Assembly: GCF_017377875.1 (NCBI RefSeq)
Contig: NZ_CP070975.1
Location: 434,001-498,000, forward strand
Direction of reading: 5' to 3'
Length of the DNA stretch: 64,000 nt
From: Alcaligenes sp. SORT26
Lineage (GTDB): Bacteria; Pseudomonadota; Gammaproteobacteria; Burkholderiales; Burkholderiaceae_B
Shown: positions 46,329 through 55,326 of the stretch, one piece after another
How positions within the stretch are numbered: position 1 is the first letter of the stretch
How the letters are laid out: every line of letters begins with the position of its first letter
Notes under the pieces: generated by a model
What the model saw: only the letters and a program-made list of their open reading frames with translations
The model's database searches: none
Told to the model about the DNA's origin: nothing
Program-made: the position numbers and the translations under genes

Positions 46329-47513
46329 TTAAAGCCGTTGGGCGATGTTTTGTACCAATTGGCGGGCAGCCAGCAGCTTGTCCTGGGCAGGCCATTGCGT
46401 GTGACCTTGCTCATCAAACAGCACCAGCTCGGTATCGTCCGCATTCATGGCGCGTTGGGCCAGATTGGCGACTAGCAGCGGCACGTTTTTACGTTGACGC
46501 TTGGCCTGGGCGTGTTCGATCAAGTTGTCTGTCTCGGCAGCAAAGCCTACGCAGTAGGGCCCGTCTTTTAGCGCAGCAACCTCGGCCAGAATGTCGGGGT
46601 TGGGGCTGAATTGCAGGGCAGGGGTGGCCTGTTCTGACGTCTTCTTGATCTTGATGTCGCTAGCATTGCTGACATACCAGTCTGCCACGGCGGCAACGCT
46701 GATGAAGATGTCAGCGTCGTGGACTTGTGACATGACCGTCGCGTGCATTTGACGGGCCGTTTCCACATTGATGCGGCTGACCTGATAGGGCGCATCCAGG
46801 GCAACTGGACCGGAAACCAGCGTGACTTGCGCGCCTGCCTCTTGCGCTGCACGGGCAATGGCATAGCCCATCTTGCCGGAGGATCGGTTGCTGATAACGC
46901 GGATCGGGTCGATAGGCTCGCTAGTGGGGCCAGCAGTGATCAGGACTCGTTTACCAGCCAGCAGTTTGGGCTGGAAAAAGGCGGTCAGCTCGGCCAGTAG
47001 TTGGGCCGGTTCCAGCATGCGACCATCGCCGGTTTCACCACAAGCCTGGTCGCCGCTGCCGGGGCCCAGAATGTGTACGCCGTCGCGACGCAGTTGTTCG
47101 ACATTACGCTGGGTGGCCGGATGCAGCCACATTTCCCGATTCATGGCCGGGGCGATCAACAGGGGGCAATGGCCCCGAGCAATACACAAGGTGCTGAGCA
47201 AATCGTCGGCCAGACCATTGGCCAGTTTGGCCATGAAGTTGGTGCTGGCGGGGGCGATCAAAATGGCATCGGCATCCCGGCTAAGCTGGATGTGGGCCAT
47301 ATTGTTGGGAACACGCGCATCCCACAAGTCGGTATAGACGGTGCGGCCCGACAAGGCCTGAAAGGTGACCGGGCTGATGAAGCGGGTGGCCGATTCGGTC
47401 ATGACCACATCAATCCGGGCACCCAGGTCCTGGCTACGACGCAAAAGCTCGGCAGTTTTATAGGCAGCGATGCCGCCGGTGATGCCAAACACCAGTTTTT
47501 TATTGCTAAGCAT
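46329..47513 (-). CDS. coaBC: Bifunctional phosphopantothenoylcysteine decarboxylase / phosphopantothenate-cysteine ligase
   Basis: CoaBC makes 4'-phosphopantetheine from 4'-phosphopantothenate and cysteine in coenzyme A synthesis. The N-terminal flavoprotein (CoaC, about residues 1-190) shows GITGGIAAYKTAELLR, PASTNFMAKLANGLADDLL and the PAMNREMW substrate clamp. The C-terminal ligase (CoaB) shows ITAGPTSEPIDPIRVISN, then RSSGKMGYAIA and KRQRKNVPLLVAN. The length of 394 residues is normal. It follows lspA by 20 bases on the same strand. Confidence 0.98.
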   Translation of the reverse strand: MLSNKKLVFGITGGIAAYKTAELLRRSQDLGARIDVVMTESATRFISPVTFQALSGRTVYTDLWDARVPNNMAHIQLSRDADAILIAPASTNFMAKLANGLADDLLSTLCIARGHCPLLIAPAMNREMWLHPATQRNVEQLRRDGVHILGPGSGDQACGETGDGRMLEPAQLLAELTAFFQPKLLAGKRVLITAGPTSEPIDPIRVISNRSSGKMGYAIARAAQEAGAQVTLVSGPVALDAPYQVSRINVETARQMHATVMSQVHDADIFISVAAVADWYVSNASDIKIKKTSEQATPALQFSPNPDILAEVAALKDGPYCVGFAAETDNLIEHAQAKRQRKNVPLLVANLAQRAMNADDTELVLFDEQGHTQWPAQDKLLAARQLVQNIAQRL

Positions 47514-47533
47514 AGGACATGATCCTTACAGAC

Positions 47534-48067
47534 TCAGGAGCGCTGTCGTTTGTTGCGGCGCATGCGCATGAACTCGTCCAGCACCAATAAAGCCGCTCCG
47601 CAACTAATGGCAACGTCGGCAATATTGAAAGCTGGAAAGTAGGATTGATTCCAGTAAAACAGCAGGAAATCCACCACGTGCCCGTGCATCAGGCGATCGA
47701 CCACATTGCCGATGGCACCACCCAGAATCAGGCTGAGCGACAGGCAAAACAAGGGCTGTTTGGCCGAACGACGCAGCATGGTCACGATAAAGACTGTAGC
47801 GACAGCAGCGATGCCTACAAAGAACCAACGCTGCCAACCCTGACCACCCGCCAGAAAGCTGAAGGCAGCACCGGGGTTGTAGAGCAGGGTGAAGTCAAAA
47901 AAGGGCAGGATGTTCCAGCGTTCCTGGTAGAACAGGTTGCTGTCGAAATACTGTTTGGTCCATTGGTCCAGGCCGACAATAAAGGCGGCCAGACCAATCC
48001 AGGCCCAGAACTGCCGCGAGGGCAGTCGGGCCTGGCCGGGAGAAGGGGCCATGTCCTTATCAGGCAT
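47534..48067 (-). CDS. lspA: Lipoprotein signal peptidase
   Basis: LspA cleaves the signal peptide of diacylated prolipoproteins in the inner membrane. Four hydrophobic spans are visible and both catalytic aspartates lie in their motifs: [19 protein letters not shown] and [11 protein letters not shown]. The ATG at 48067 gives 177 residues, slightly longer than E. coli (164) by a polar N-terminus. It overlaps the end of ileS by eight bases, the classic ileS-lspA arrangement. Confidence 0.97.
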   Translation of the reverse strand: MPDKDMAPSPGQARLPSRQFWAWIGLAAFIVGLDQWTKQYFDSNLFYQERWNILPFFDFTLLYNPGAAFSFLAGGQGWQRWFFVGIAAVATVFIVTMLRRSAKQPLFCLSLSLILGGAIGNVVDRLMHGHVVDFLLFYWNQSYFPAFNIADVAISCGAALLVLDEFMRMRRNKRQRS

Positions 48068-50900
48068 GGTGACGCACTTCGCCTTCGCCAAACAGATTGT
48101 CCTCGCAACGACCACACAGGGTGGGGTGCTCGGCGCTCTGGCCTACGTCAGGGCGGTGGTGCCAGCAACGCTCGCACTTGGCCTGTTCGGTAGGAGTAAC
48201 GTCGATGCGCAAATCGCCTTCGCCAGCGTGCACGTCGGCACGCGAGACGATTAGCATGAAGCGCAGATCTTCGCCCAGGGATTGCAGGAACTCCAGATCC
48301 TGGCCGTTGGCGTAGATGTCGATTTCAGCAGCCAGGGAAGAACCGATGGCGCCGGTGCTACGGACATCTTCAATGCGGCGCATCACGTCGGCACGGATGG
48401 CGCGCAGACGCTGCCACTTGGCGCTGAGTGCAGACTGTTCGCCTTGCTCGGGCAGAGCATGGAACAGCTCGGTGAAGATGGTGCCGCTAGGCACTGGGCC
48501 ACCGTGCATGTCTACCCAGGCTTCTTCTGCCGTGAAGGACAGGATAGGAGCCATCAGCTTGAGCAGAGCCTGTGTCAGGTGATACAGCGCGGTCTGGGCC
48601 GAGCGACGTGGCAAGCCCTCTTTGGCGGTGGTGTACAGGCGGTCTTTCAGAATATCCAGGTAGAACGCACCCAGGTCTTCCGAGCAGAAAATCTGCAAAC
48701 GAGCCACGATGGGGTGGAACTCGTAACGCTTGTAGTTCTCCAGCAATTCGGCCTGCATATCGGCTGTCATTTGCAGGGTGTAGCGGTCGATTTCAGTCAA
48801 CTGCTCTACAGGTACGGCGTGTTTGGCGTAATCGAAGTCGGCCAGGTTACCCAGCAGGAACTTCAAGGTATTACGGATACGGCGGTAGCCTTCCACAACA
48901 CGCTTCAGGATTTCGTCGGAGATGGACAGCTCGCCCGAGTAATCGGTAGAGGCGGCCCACAGGCGCATGATTTCGGCACCCATCTTGTCGGCAATTTCTT
49001 GCGGCTTGATGATGTTGCCCAGCGATTTGCTCATCTTGCGGCCATTGCCGTCCACCACGAAACCGTGGGTCAGCAGGGCTTTGTAGGGAGCGCGGCCGTA
49101 CAGCATGCAGCCGGTCAACAAGGACGAATGGAACCAGCCACGGTGCTGGTCCGAACCTTCCAGGTACAGGTCAGCAGGCCATTGCAACTTGTCACCGTGC
49201 GAGCCGTGAGTGGTGTGATCCTTGCCGCCCAGCACGGTAGCGTGCGTGGTGCCCGAGTCAAACCAGACGTCCAGCGTGTCACGGTTTTTCTCGTATACAT
49301 CGGCTTCGTCGCCGAGCAGGTCGCGTGGGTCCAGGTTTTGCCAGGCTTCGATACCGCTTTTTTCGATGCGCTCGGCAACTTGTTCCATCAGCTCAGGCGT
49401 ACGGGGATGCAGTTCGCCGGTTTCCTTGTGTACAAAGAACGCCATGGGCACGCCCCATTGACGCTGACGCGACAAGGTCCAGTCTGGACGGTTGGCGATC
49501 ATGGCGTGCAGGCGGGCACGGCCCCAGGCAGGGTAGAACTCGGTGTTGTCCACTGCTTCCAAGGCCATCTCACGCAGCGTGCGACCGCTGGTGTTTTCCT
49601 TGTCCATCCCCGCGAACCATTGGCTGGTGGCGCGGTAAATGATGGGCGTCTTGTGACGCCAGCAGTGCATGTAGCTGTGTGGATGCTGTTCGGTTTTCAG
49701 CAAAGTACCGGCATTTTGCAAGGCTTCCACGATTTGTGGATTGGCCTTCCAGATCATCTGGCCGCCAAACAGGGGCAGATTGTCGGCGTAATGCCCATTG
49801 CCCATGACGGGCTTGAGCATGTCGTCGTCTTTCATCCCGTGGGCTTTGCAGGAGATAAAGTCTTCAATACCGTAGGCTGGGGCGGAGTGAACCACGCCGG
49901 TACCGCTGTCCAGGGTGACGTAGTCGCCCAAGTAGATCGGGGAGCGGCGTTGGTAGCCTGCGTCCACGTGAGCCAGAGGGTGATTGAATTCGATCAGGTT
50001 CAGGGCTTCGCCAGTGGCGGTGGCCACGACTTGGCCGCTCAGCCCCCATTGTTCCAGGCAGGATTTGACCAGGTCTTCGGCCATGATCAGCATGGAGCCA
50101 GTAGAGCGTGGGCTGTCCAGCTTGACCAGGGCGTAGCTGATTTCAGGGTGTACGTTCAGTGCCTGGTTGGCAGGGATGGTCCAGGGGGTGGTGGTCCAGA
50201 TGACGATGGCGCCATCGTCCACGCTGTCTACGCCAAAGGCGGCAGCCAGCTTGTCTTTCTGGGCGAAGGGGAAGGCCACGTGTACAGACGGGTCGGTACG
50301 GTCGGCGTATTCAACCTCGGCTTCCGCCAGGGCGGAACCACAGTCAAAACACCAGTTCACTGGCTTCAGGCCACGGAACACAAAACCTTTTTGCATGATC
50401 TTGGACAGCACGCGCAGCTCGTCGGCTTCGTTGCTGAAGTTCATGGTCAGGTAAGGCAGATCCCAGTCGGCCAGCACGCCCAGGCGTTTGAAATCCTTGC
50501 GTTGGCTGTCGATCTGCTCCAGCGCGTAGGCACGCGCCTTGGCCTGAACTTCTGCCACAGGCAGGTTCTTGCCGTATTTTTTCTCGATCTGGACTTCAAT
50601 AGGCATGCCGTGGCAATCCCAGCCGGGCACGTATTGCGCGTCAAAACCCGCCATATTGCGGCTCTTGACGATGATGTCTTTCAGAATCTTGTTGACCGCG
50701 TGGCCAATGTGAATGTCGCCGTTCGCATAGGGAGGGCCGTCGTGCAAAATAAATTTGGGACGACCGGCACTGGCTTGCCGAATTGCTGCATAGACTTTGT
50801 TTTCTTCCCACTGGTTAATCCAGCCCGGCTCACGTTTGGCGAGGTCGCCACGCATGGGAAAGGGGGTGTCGGGCAAATTGAGAGAGTTTTTATAGTCCAT
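48060..50900 (-). CDS. ileS: Isoleucyl-tRNA synthetase
   Basis: This class I synthetase charges tRNA-Ile. The HIGH motif ([11 protein letters not shown], about residue 67), the CP1 editing domain ([19 protein letters not shown]), KMSKS ([11 protein letters not shown]) and the C-terminal zinc site (CERCWHHRP...CGRCEDN) are all present. The 946-residue length and zinc-ribbon mark the bacterial type 1 enzyme. The ATG at 50900 ([19 protein letters not shown]) is the family start and overlaps ribF by 11 bases. Confidence 0.98.
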   Translation of the reverse strand: MDYKNSLNLPDTPFPMRGDLAKREPGWINQWEENKVYAAIRQASAGRPKFILHDGPPYANGDIHIGHAVNKILKDIIVKSRNMAGFDAQYVPGWDCHGMPIEVQIEKKYGKNLPVAEVQAKARAYALEQIDSQRKDFKRLGVLADWDLPYLTMNFSNEADELRVLSKIMQKGFVFRGLKPVNWCFDCGSALAEAEVEYADRTDPSVHVAFPFAQKDKLAAAFGVDSVDDGAIVIWTTTPWTIPANQALNVHPEISYALVKLDSPRSTGSMLIMAEDLVKSCLEQWGLSGQVVATATGEALNLIEFNHPLAHVDAGYQRRSPIYLGDYVTLDSGTGVVHSAPAYGIEDFISCKAHGMKDDDMLKPVMGNGHYADNLPLFGGQMIWKANPQIVEALQNAGTLLKTEQHPHSYMHCWRHKTPIIYRATSQWFAGMDKENTSGRTLREMALEAVDNTEFYPAWGRARLHAMIANRPDWTLSRQRQWGVPMAFFVHKETGELHPRTPELMEQVAERIEKSGIEAWQNLDPRDLLGDEADVYEKNRDTLDVWFDSGTTHATVLGGKDHTTHGSHGDKLQWPADLYLEGSDQHRGWFHSSLLTGCMLYGRAPYKALLTHGFVVDGNGRKMSKSLGNIIKPQEIADKMGAEIMRLWAASTDYSGELSISDEILKRVVEGYRRIRNTLKFLLGNLADFDYAKHAVPVEQLTEIDRYTLQMTADMQAELLENYKRYEFHPIVARLQIFCSEDLGAFYLDILKDRLYTTAKEGLPRRSAQTALYHLTQALLKLMAPILSFTAEEAWVDMHGGPVPSGTIFTELFHALPEQGEQSALSAKWQRLRAIRADVMRRIEDVRSTGAIGSSLAAEIDIYANGQDLEFLQSLGEDLRFMLIVSRADVHAGEGDLRIDVTPTEQAKCERCWHHRPDVGQSAEHPTLCGRCEDNLFGEGEVRHHA

Positions 50901-51855
50901 TTGAAGCAAAGTAGTCGCGAGCGCGTTGTGCATCGTTGTCGATGGCGGCGATCATTGTGATGAGGTCCGGGAATTTTTCCTCGTCCCTGACAAATTCCAG
51001 AAATTCTATACGGGCAAGTTTACCGTAAGCATCCAGGCGTTGGTCCAGTAAATGCACCTCTAACAGCAGCCGTCCCTGGTCTATGACGGTTGGGCGTACC
51101 CCCAAGGAGGCAATGCCGGGCAGAGCCTGCCCGGTCAGTCCGTGAACTCGAACCACATACACGCCGGAACGGGCGGCACAGTGTTCGGGGACCCGCACGT
51201 TCAGGGTCGGGTAGCCAATGTCCCGGCCCAGCTTCTGGCCATGAATGACATGACCACTAATATGAAAGGGTTTGCCCAGCAGCGCACGGGCGCGGTCCAG
51301 CTGGCCCACGGCCAGGGCGGTGCGTACTTCCGAGCTGGAAATGCGGCGGCCATCGGCATCGGCCACATCATGCAGGGTCTCGACGCTGAAGCCGTGACGC
51401 TTGCCCGCTTCGCGCAGCATTTCGATGTCGCCCGCGCGTTTATGGCCATAGCGGAAATCTTCGCCCACCAGCAACCAGCCGGTGTTCAGCCCCTGGACCA
51501 GAATCTCGTCAATAAAGGTGGCGGCGGACATATCGGCCATGGCCTGATTGAAGCGAGCCAGATAAATTTGTTCAATGCCACACTGGTGCAGGGCTTCGAC
51601 CTTGTCGCGCAGACCGCTGATCTGTGTGGGGATCAGTTCGGGCCGTTGGCCACGCTGCGCAAAAAAGGCGCGCGGGTGGGGCGTAAAGGTCATCACACAG
51701 GAGCTCAGGTCTTGCTGGCGCGCGACTTCATTGACGCGATGCAAGATGGCCTGGTGGCCCAAATGCACCCCATCAAAATTGCCAATCGTGACAGCGCTGC
51801 GGGCCGTGCTGTTGCGCCGCGGCAGAGAGCGATAGAGTTTTAGATCAGATTTCAC
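50890..51855 (-). CDS. ribF: Bifunctional riboflavin kinase / FAD synthetase
   Basis: RibF phosphorylates riboflavin to FMN and adenylates it to FAD. The N-terminal adenylyltransferase has [16 protein letters not shown] (about residues 23-38), [14 protein letters not shown] and the RISSSEVR motif. The C-terminal flavokinase has [11 protein letters not shown] and the GVYVVRV strand. The 321-residue length is normal. It starts with GTG at 51855 and is the first gene of ribF-ileS-lspA-coaBC. It is divergent from purN with a 49-base gap. Confidence 0.97.
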   Translation of the reverse strand: MKSDLKLYRSLPRRNSTARSAVTIGNFDGVHLGHQAILHRVNEVARQQDLSSCVMTFTPHPRAFFAQRGQRPELIPTQISGLRDKVEALHQCGIEQIYLARFNQAMADMSAATFIDEILVQGLNTGWLLVGEDFRYGHKRAGDIEMLREAGKRHGFSVETLHDVADADGRRISSSEVRTALAVGQLDRARALLGKPFHISGHVIHGQKLGRDIGYPTLNVRVPEHCAARSGVYVVRVHGLTGQALPGIASLGVRPTVIDQGRLLLEVHLLDQRLDAYGKLARIEFLEFVRDEEKFPDLITMIAAIDNDAQRARDYFASNGL

Positions 51856-51904
51856 AAGCGAGAGTTTACAATTTTGGATTCGTTATTTCTCGGGAAACAG
51901 GATT

Positions 51905-52561
51905 TTGACCGATTCCACCGTACCTTGTCGCCTTGTTGTGCTTATTTCAGGCCGGGGCTCCAATCTGCAGGCCATTAGCGAACTGATCAAGACAGCGGGC
52001 TTAAATGGCCGTATCGAGGCGGTCATCTCTAACAAGGGCGATGCGCCCGGACTGGAATGGGCGCAGCAGGAAGGGCTGCCTACCGAGACAGTTTCGCATC
52101 GCGAATTTGCAACACGTGAAGCCTTTGATCAGGCTTTGGCACGCGTGATCGACCGCTACCAGCCAGATTATGTTCTACTTGCGGGATTCATGCGCATCCT
52201 GAGCAGCGAATTTGTTCAGCACTATGCAGGCAAGCTCATCAATATACACCCATCCTTGCTTCCTAGCTTTCCCGGTTTGAATACCCATCAACAGGCACTT
52301 GACGCGGGCGTACAGTTTCACGGCTGCTCCGTGCATTTTGTGACCCCTGTGCTGGACGATGGCCCCATCATTGCCCAAAGCATCGTGCCCGTGTTGCACG
52401 ACGATGATGCACAAACATTGGCAGGACGCGTTCTGGCAACCGAACATCATGTCTATACCGAGGCCGTACGCTGGCTGATCGAGGGACGGGTGCGTTTGCA
52501 GGCTGATGGCCGTGTCGAGGTTGCCGGACTAGCGCATCGCGGCTTTTATTTCCCCGCCTGA
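51905..52561 (+). CDS. purN: Phosphoribosylglycinamide formyltransferase
   Basis: PurN transfers a formyl group from 10-formyl-THF to GAR in purine synthesis. The N-terminus RLVVLISGRGSNLQAI, the mid motif VLLAGFMRILSSEFV, the catalytic NIHPSLLPSFPGLNTHQQAL and VHFVTPVLDDGPII are all standard. The start is TTG at 51905, with AGGA just upstream and no ATG or GTG better placed. It is divergent from ribF. The methyltransferase gene downstream begins 32 bases after its stop, likely in the same transcript. Confidence 0.97.
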   Translation: MTDSTVPCRLVVLISGRGSNLQAISELIKTAGLNGRIEAVISNKGDAPGLEWAQQEGLPTETVSHREFATREAFDQALARVIDRYQPDYVLLAGFMRILSSEFVQHYAGKLINIHPSLLPSFPGLNTHQQALDAGVQFHGCSVHFVTPVLDDGPIIAQSIVPVLHDDDAQTLAGRVLATEHHVYTEAVRWLIEGRVRLQADGRVEVAGLAHRGFYFPA

Positions 52562-52593
52562 TTGAGCGGGCTATTTGGAATTTTTGAATATTC

Positions 52594-54000
52594 ATGTCTG
52601 ATCACCAACAATCCCGCGGCCGCTCGGACCGCAAGCGCCCGTCCTCGTCTGCTCAACGTAACGAGTCCGGAGCGCGTGGTCGCCCCTATGCAGCACGCCG
52701 CGACAAGCCCTCGGGCCCACCCGAGCCGGGAGCGATGGCACAGCGCCGTCTGGAGCAGGTCTCCAGCGCCCTGGGTGAAGTTTTGCAGTGGAAGCATCCC
52801 GCCGACCTGGCTTTGACTCGCTGGGCGCGTACACGCCCCAAAATGGGCTCGCGTGACCGTGCCGAGATCCGTGAATCCGTGTTTGATGTACTGCGTCACC
52901 TGCGTCAGTACCGTAACTGGGCGGAAAGTGGCGTAGGCCCGTCCACCCGTCGTCTGGCCATTCTGGGCCTGTCTACCGCAATCGGTCAGGAATCTTTGTC
53001 TTTGGGGCTGACTGAAGAAGAGCGCCAGTGGCTGGGCCATATCCGCGCCTTGAATGTGGATGGTCTGCCTGTTGGCGTGCGCCTGAGCCTGCCCGAGTGG
53101 CTGGAAGAGCGTCTGAAAGAGATCCCCGATTCCTACAAGCTGATGGCCGCCATGAACGAGCAGGCCTTGCTGGATCTGCGCGTCAACCCCATGAAGGCCG
53201 AGCGTGATACGGTGCTGCGCCAGTTGCAAAATGGCCCTATGGCGCGTTTCAAACCGGTTGCCATGCCGTTTTCGCCTTGGGGTATTCGTATTGAAGGCCG
53301 CCCATCTGTCGCAGTATGGCCACAGTATGAAAAAGGCGAGCTGGAAATTCAGGAAGAAGGCAGCCAACTGCTGACCGCCTTGCTGGAGCCACGCCGTGGC
53401 GAAATGGTTATTGATTACTGCGCCGGTGCAGGTGGAAAAACCTTGCTGCTGGGCGCCCTGATGCGCTCCACAGGCCGTCTCTACGCCTTTGACGTGTCGG
53501 CTACCCGTTTGAGCAAGGCCAAGCCACGCTTTGCGCGTGCCGGTCTGTCCAATGTGGTGCCTGTCGTGATTCAGGGCGAGGGCGACCAGCGTGTTCGCCG
53601 CCTGCATGGCAAGGCCCAGCGTGTCCTGGTTGATGCCCCTTGCAGCGGTTTGGGAACTTTACGTCGAAATCCTGATCTTAAGTGGCGTCAACACCCACAA
53701 GCCTTAGAGCAGTACACTCAGATGCAGGCCGAAATTCTTGAGCAGGCCGCGGCATGTGTCGCACCAGGCGGTCGTCTGGTTTATGCAACGTGCAGTTTCT
53801 TGCCTGAAGAAAACGAGCATCAAGTGCAGGCATTCTTGGACAAACACCCCGAGTTCCGACTGCTGGACGCCCGGGAAATCTTGAAGGACAAATGTCCGGC
53901 TCTCGCGCTAGAAGGGCCTTACCTGAATCTGCGCACAGACCGTCACCAGACCGACTGTTTTTTCGGTGCGGCACTGGAACGAATCACTGAAAGTGCTTGA
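52594..54000 (+). CDS. RsmB/NOP-family class I SAM-dependent RNA methyltransferase
   Basis: This 468-residue RNA cytosine-5 methyltransferase is of the RsmB/NOP2 (Fmu) family. The SAM motif VIDYCAGAGGKTLLLG (about residue 271), the ADA-like DAPCSGLGTLRRNPDLKWR with the first catalytic cysteine, and YATCSFLPEENE with the second are intact. A long basic N-terminal tail (SRGRSDRKRPSSSAQRNESG) precedes a helical region. It is not the fmt-linked rsmB of other bacteria, so I do not give the symbol; the target nucleotide is not determined. Confidence 0.9.
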   Translation: MSDHQQSRGRSDRKRPSSSAQRNESGARGRPYAARRDKPSGPPEPGAMAQRRLEQVSSALGEVLQWKHPADLALTRWARTRPKMGSRDRAEIRESVFDVLRHLRQYRNWAESGVGPSTRRLAILGLSTAIGQESLSLGLTEEERQWLGHIRALNVDGLPVGVRLSLPEWLEERLKEIPDSYKLMAAMNEQALLDLRVNPMKAERDTVLRQLQNGPMARFKPVAMPFSPWGIRIEGRPSVAVWPQYEKGELEIQEEGSQLLTALLEPRRGEMVIDYCAGAGGKTLLLGALMRSTGRLYAFDVSATRLSKAKPRFARAGLSNVVPVVIQGEGDQRVRRLHGKAQRVLVDAPCSGLGTLRRNPDLKWRQHPQALEQYTQMQAEILEQAAACVAPGGRLVYATCSFLPEENEHQVQAFLDKHPEFRLLDAREILKDKCPALALEGPYLNLRTDRHQTDCFFGAALERITESA

Positions 54001-54099
54001 TTTAAAGCAAGTTCGTCCTTAAATAATGTTAATGTTAACCAGTTGGGTGGGATACACTTTTCCGGTTTCCCTTAACAAAGTTCAGGTCTAAAAGGGTCT

Positions 54100-55326
54100 A
54101 TGCAATCGTTTCTCTCTTATCTCGCCGATGGATGGCTGCAACTGTCTTGGTGGCAGTTCGTCCTTGTCGTTTTAGCACTGACACATGTCACTATTGTGGC
54201 AGTGACCGTCTTTCTACACCGTAGTCAGGCGCACCGTGGGCTGGATCTTCATCCGGCCGTCATGCATTTTTTCCGCTTCTGGCTCTGGATGACCACCGGT
54301 ATGGTCACCAAAGAGTGGGTGGCTATTCACCGTAAACACCACGCCAAGTGCGAACGTGAAGGTGATCCTCACTCTCCCGTAGTCTTTGGTCTTGGTCAGG
54401 TGTTTTTCCGTGGTGCAGAACTGTACCGTAAGGAAGCCACCAACCCTGAAACTTTGAAGCGTTTCGGTCACGGCACCCCCGATGACTGGCTTGAGCGCAA
54501 CCTGTACAGCAAATACAGCATGCTGGGCATCATCATCATGCTGGGTATTGACCTGTTCCTGTTCGGCCTGTTGGGCCTGACGGTCTGGGCTATCCAGATG
54601 GCCTGGATTCCTTTCTGGGCTGCCGGTGTGGTGAACGGTTTGGGTCACGCCATTGGCTACCGTAACTTTGCCAGCCCTGATACCAGCACCAACGTGTTCC
54701 CCTGGGGGATCATCATTGGTGGTGAAGAGCTGCACAATAATCACCACGCTTACGGTACCTCGGCCAAATTCTCCAGCAAATGGTACGAATTTGACTTGGG
54801 CTGGTGCTACATCACCGTGCTGAAAGCGTTGGGTCTGGCCAAGGTCAAGAAGGTCGCTCCCAAGCTGCGTCTTGAACCCAGCGTGCCTTCCAATGCCCCT
54901 ATTGATGGCATCAGCCTGGCGACGTTGCAAGGTGTGATTACCCACCGCTACGAAATCCTGGCTCGTTACGCCGACATCATCAAGACGACTGCGTCTGAAG
55001 AGATTGCCCGTCTGAAGCCACAGGTGAACAAAGACAATCCGAATTGCTCTTGGTCCCTGCTGGAAAGCTGCAACGACTGGATCGGTCGCGGCGACGATGT
55101 ACTGGCACCCGAGCAGCGCGCTGAACTGGAAACTGTGGCGGCTGGCGACTCTCGCCTGTCCATCCTGGTTCGCATGCAGCGTGAACTGGCCGGTATCTGG
55201 GAAAGCTCCAGCGCTTCCAGCGAGCAGTTGCTGTCTGACCTGCGCACCTGGTGCCAGCGTGCTCAGCAAAGTGGTATTGAAAGTCTTGAGCAGTTCGCCT
55301 TGCGTCTGCGCCGCTACGCGGCATGA
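54100..55326 (+). CDS. Fatty acid desaturase (acyl-CoA/acyl-lipid delta-9-like)
   Basis: This integral-membrane di-iron desaturase introduces a double bond into a fatty acyl chain. Three histidine boxes are present: HRSQAHRG (about residues 41-48), HRKHHAKC (about residues 77-84) and HNNHHAYG (about residues 211-218), with hydrophobic spans between. The protein is 408 residues long; the last 130 residues form a charged, probably helical cytoplasmic tail with no histidine boxes. Its stop overlaps the uvrD start (ATGA). The substrate and regiochemistry are inferred from the family only. Confidence 0.9.
   Translation: MQSFLSYLADGWLQLSWWQFVLVVLALTHVTIVAVTVFLHRSQAHRGLDLHPAVMHFFRFWLWMTTGMVTKEWVAIHRKHHAKCEREGDPHSPVVFGLGQVFFRGAELYRKEATNPETLKRFGHGTPDDWLERNLYSKYSMLGIIIMLGIDLFLFGLLGLTVWAIQMAWIPFWAAGVVNGLGHAIGYRNFASPDTSTNVFPWGIIIGGEELHNNHHAYGTSAKFSSKWYEFDLGWCYITVLKALGLAKVKKVAPKLRLEPSVPSNAPIDGISLATLQGVITHRYEILARYADIIKTTASEEIARLKPQVNKDNPNCSWSLLESCNDWIGRGDDVLAPEQRAELETVAAGDSRLSILVRMQRELAGIWESSSASSEQLLSDLRTWCQRAQQSGIESLEQFALRLRRYAA

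Noticed and set aside
48282-50960. Long plus-strand frame (892 codons) opposite ileS
   Set aside because: It is the antisense shadow of a well-conserved synthetase gene; codon bias of the real gene keeps the other strand open. It has no recognisable domain.
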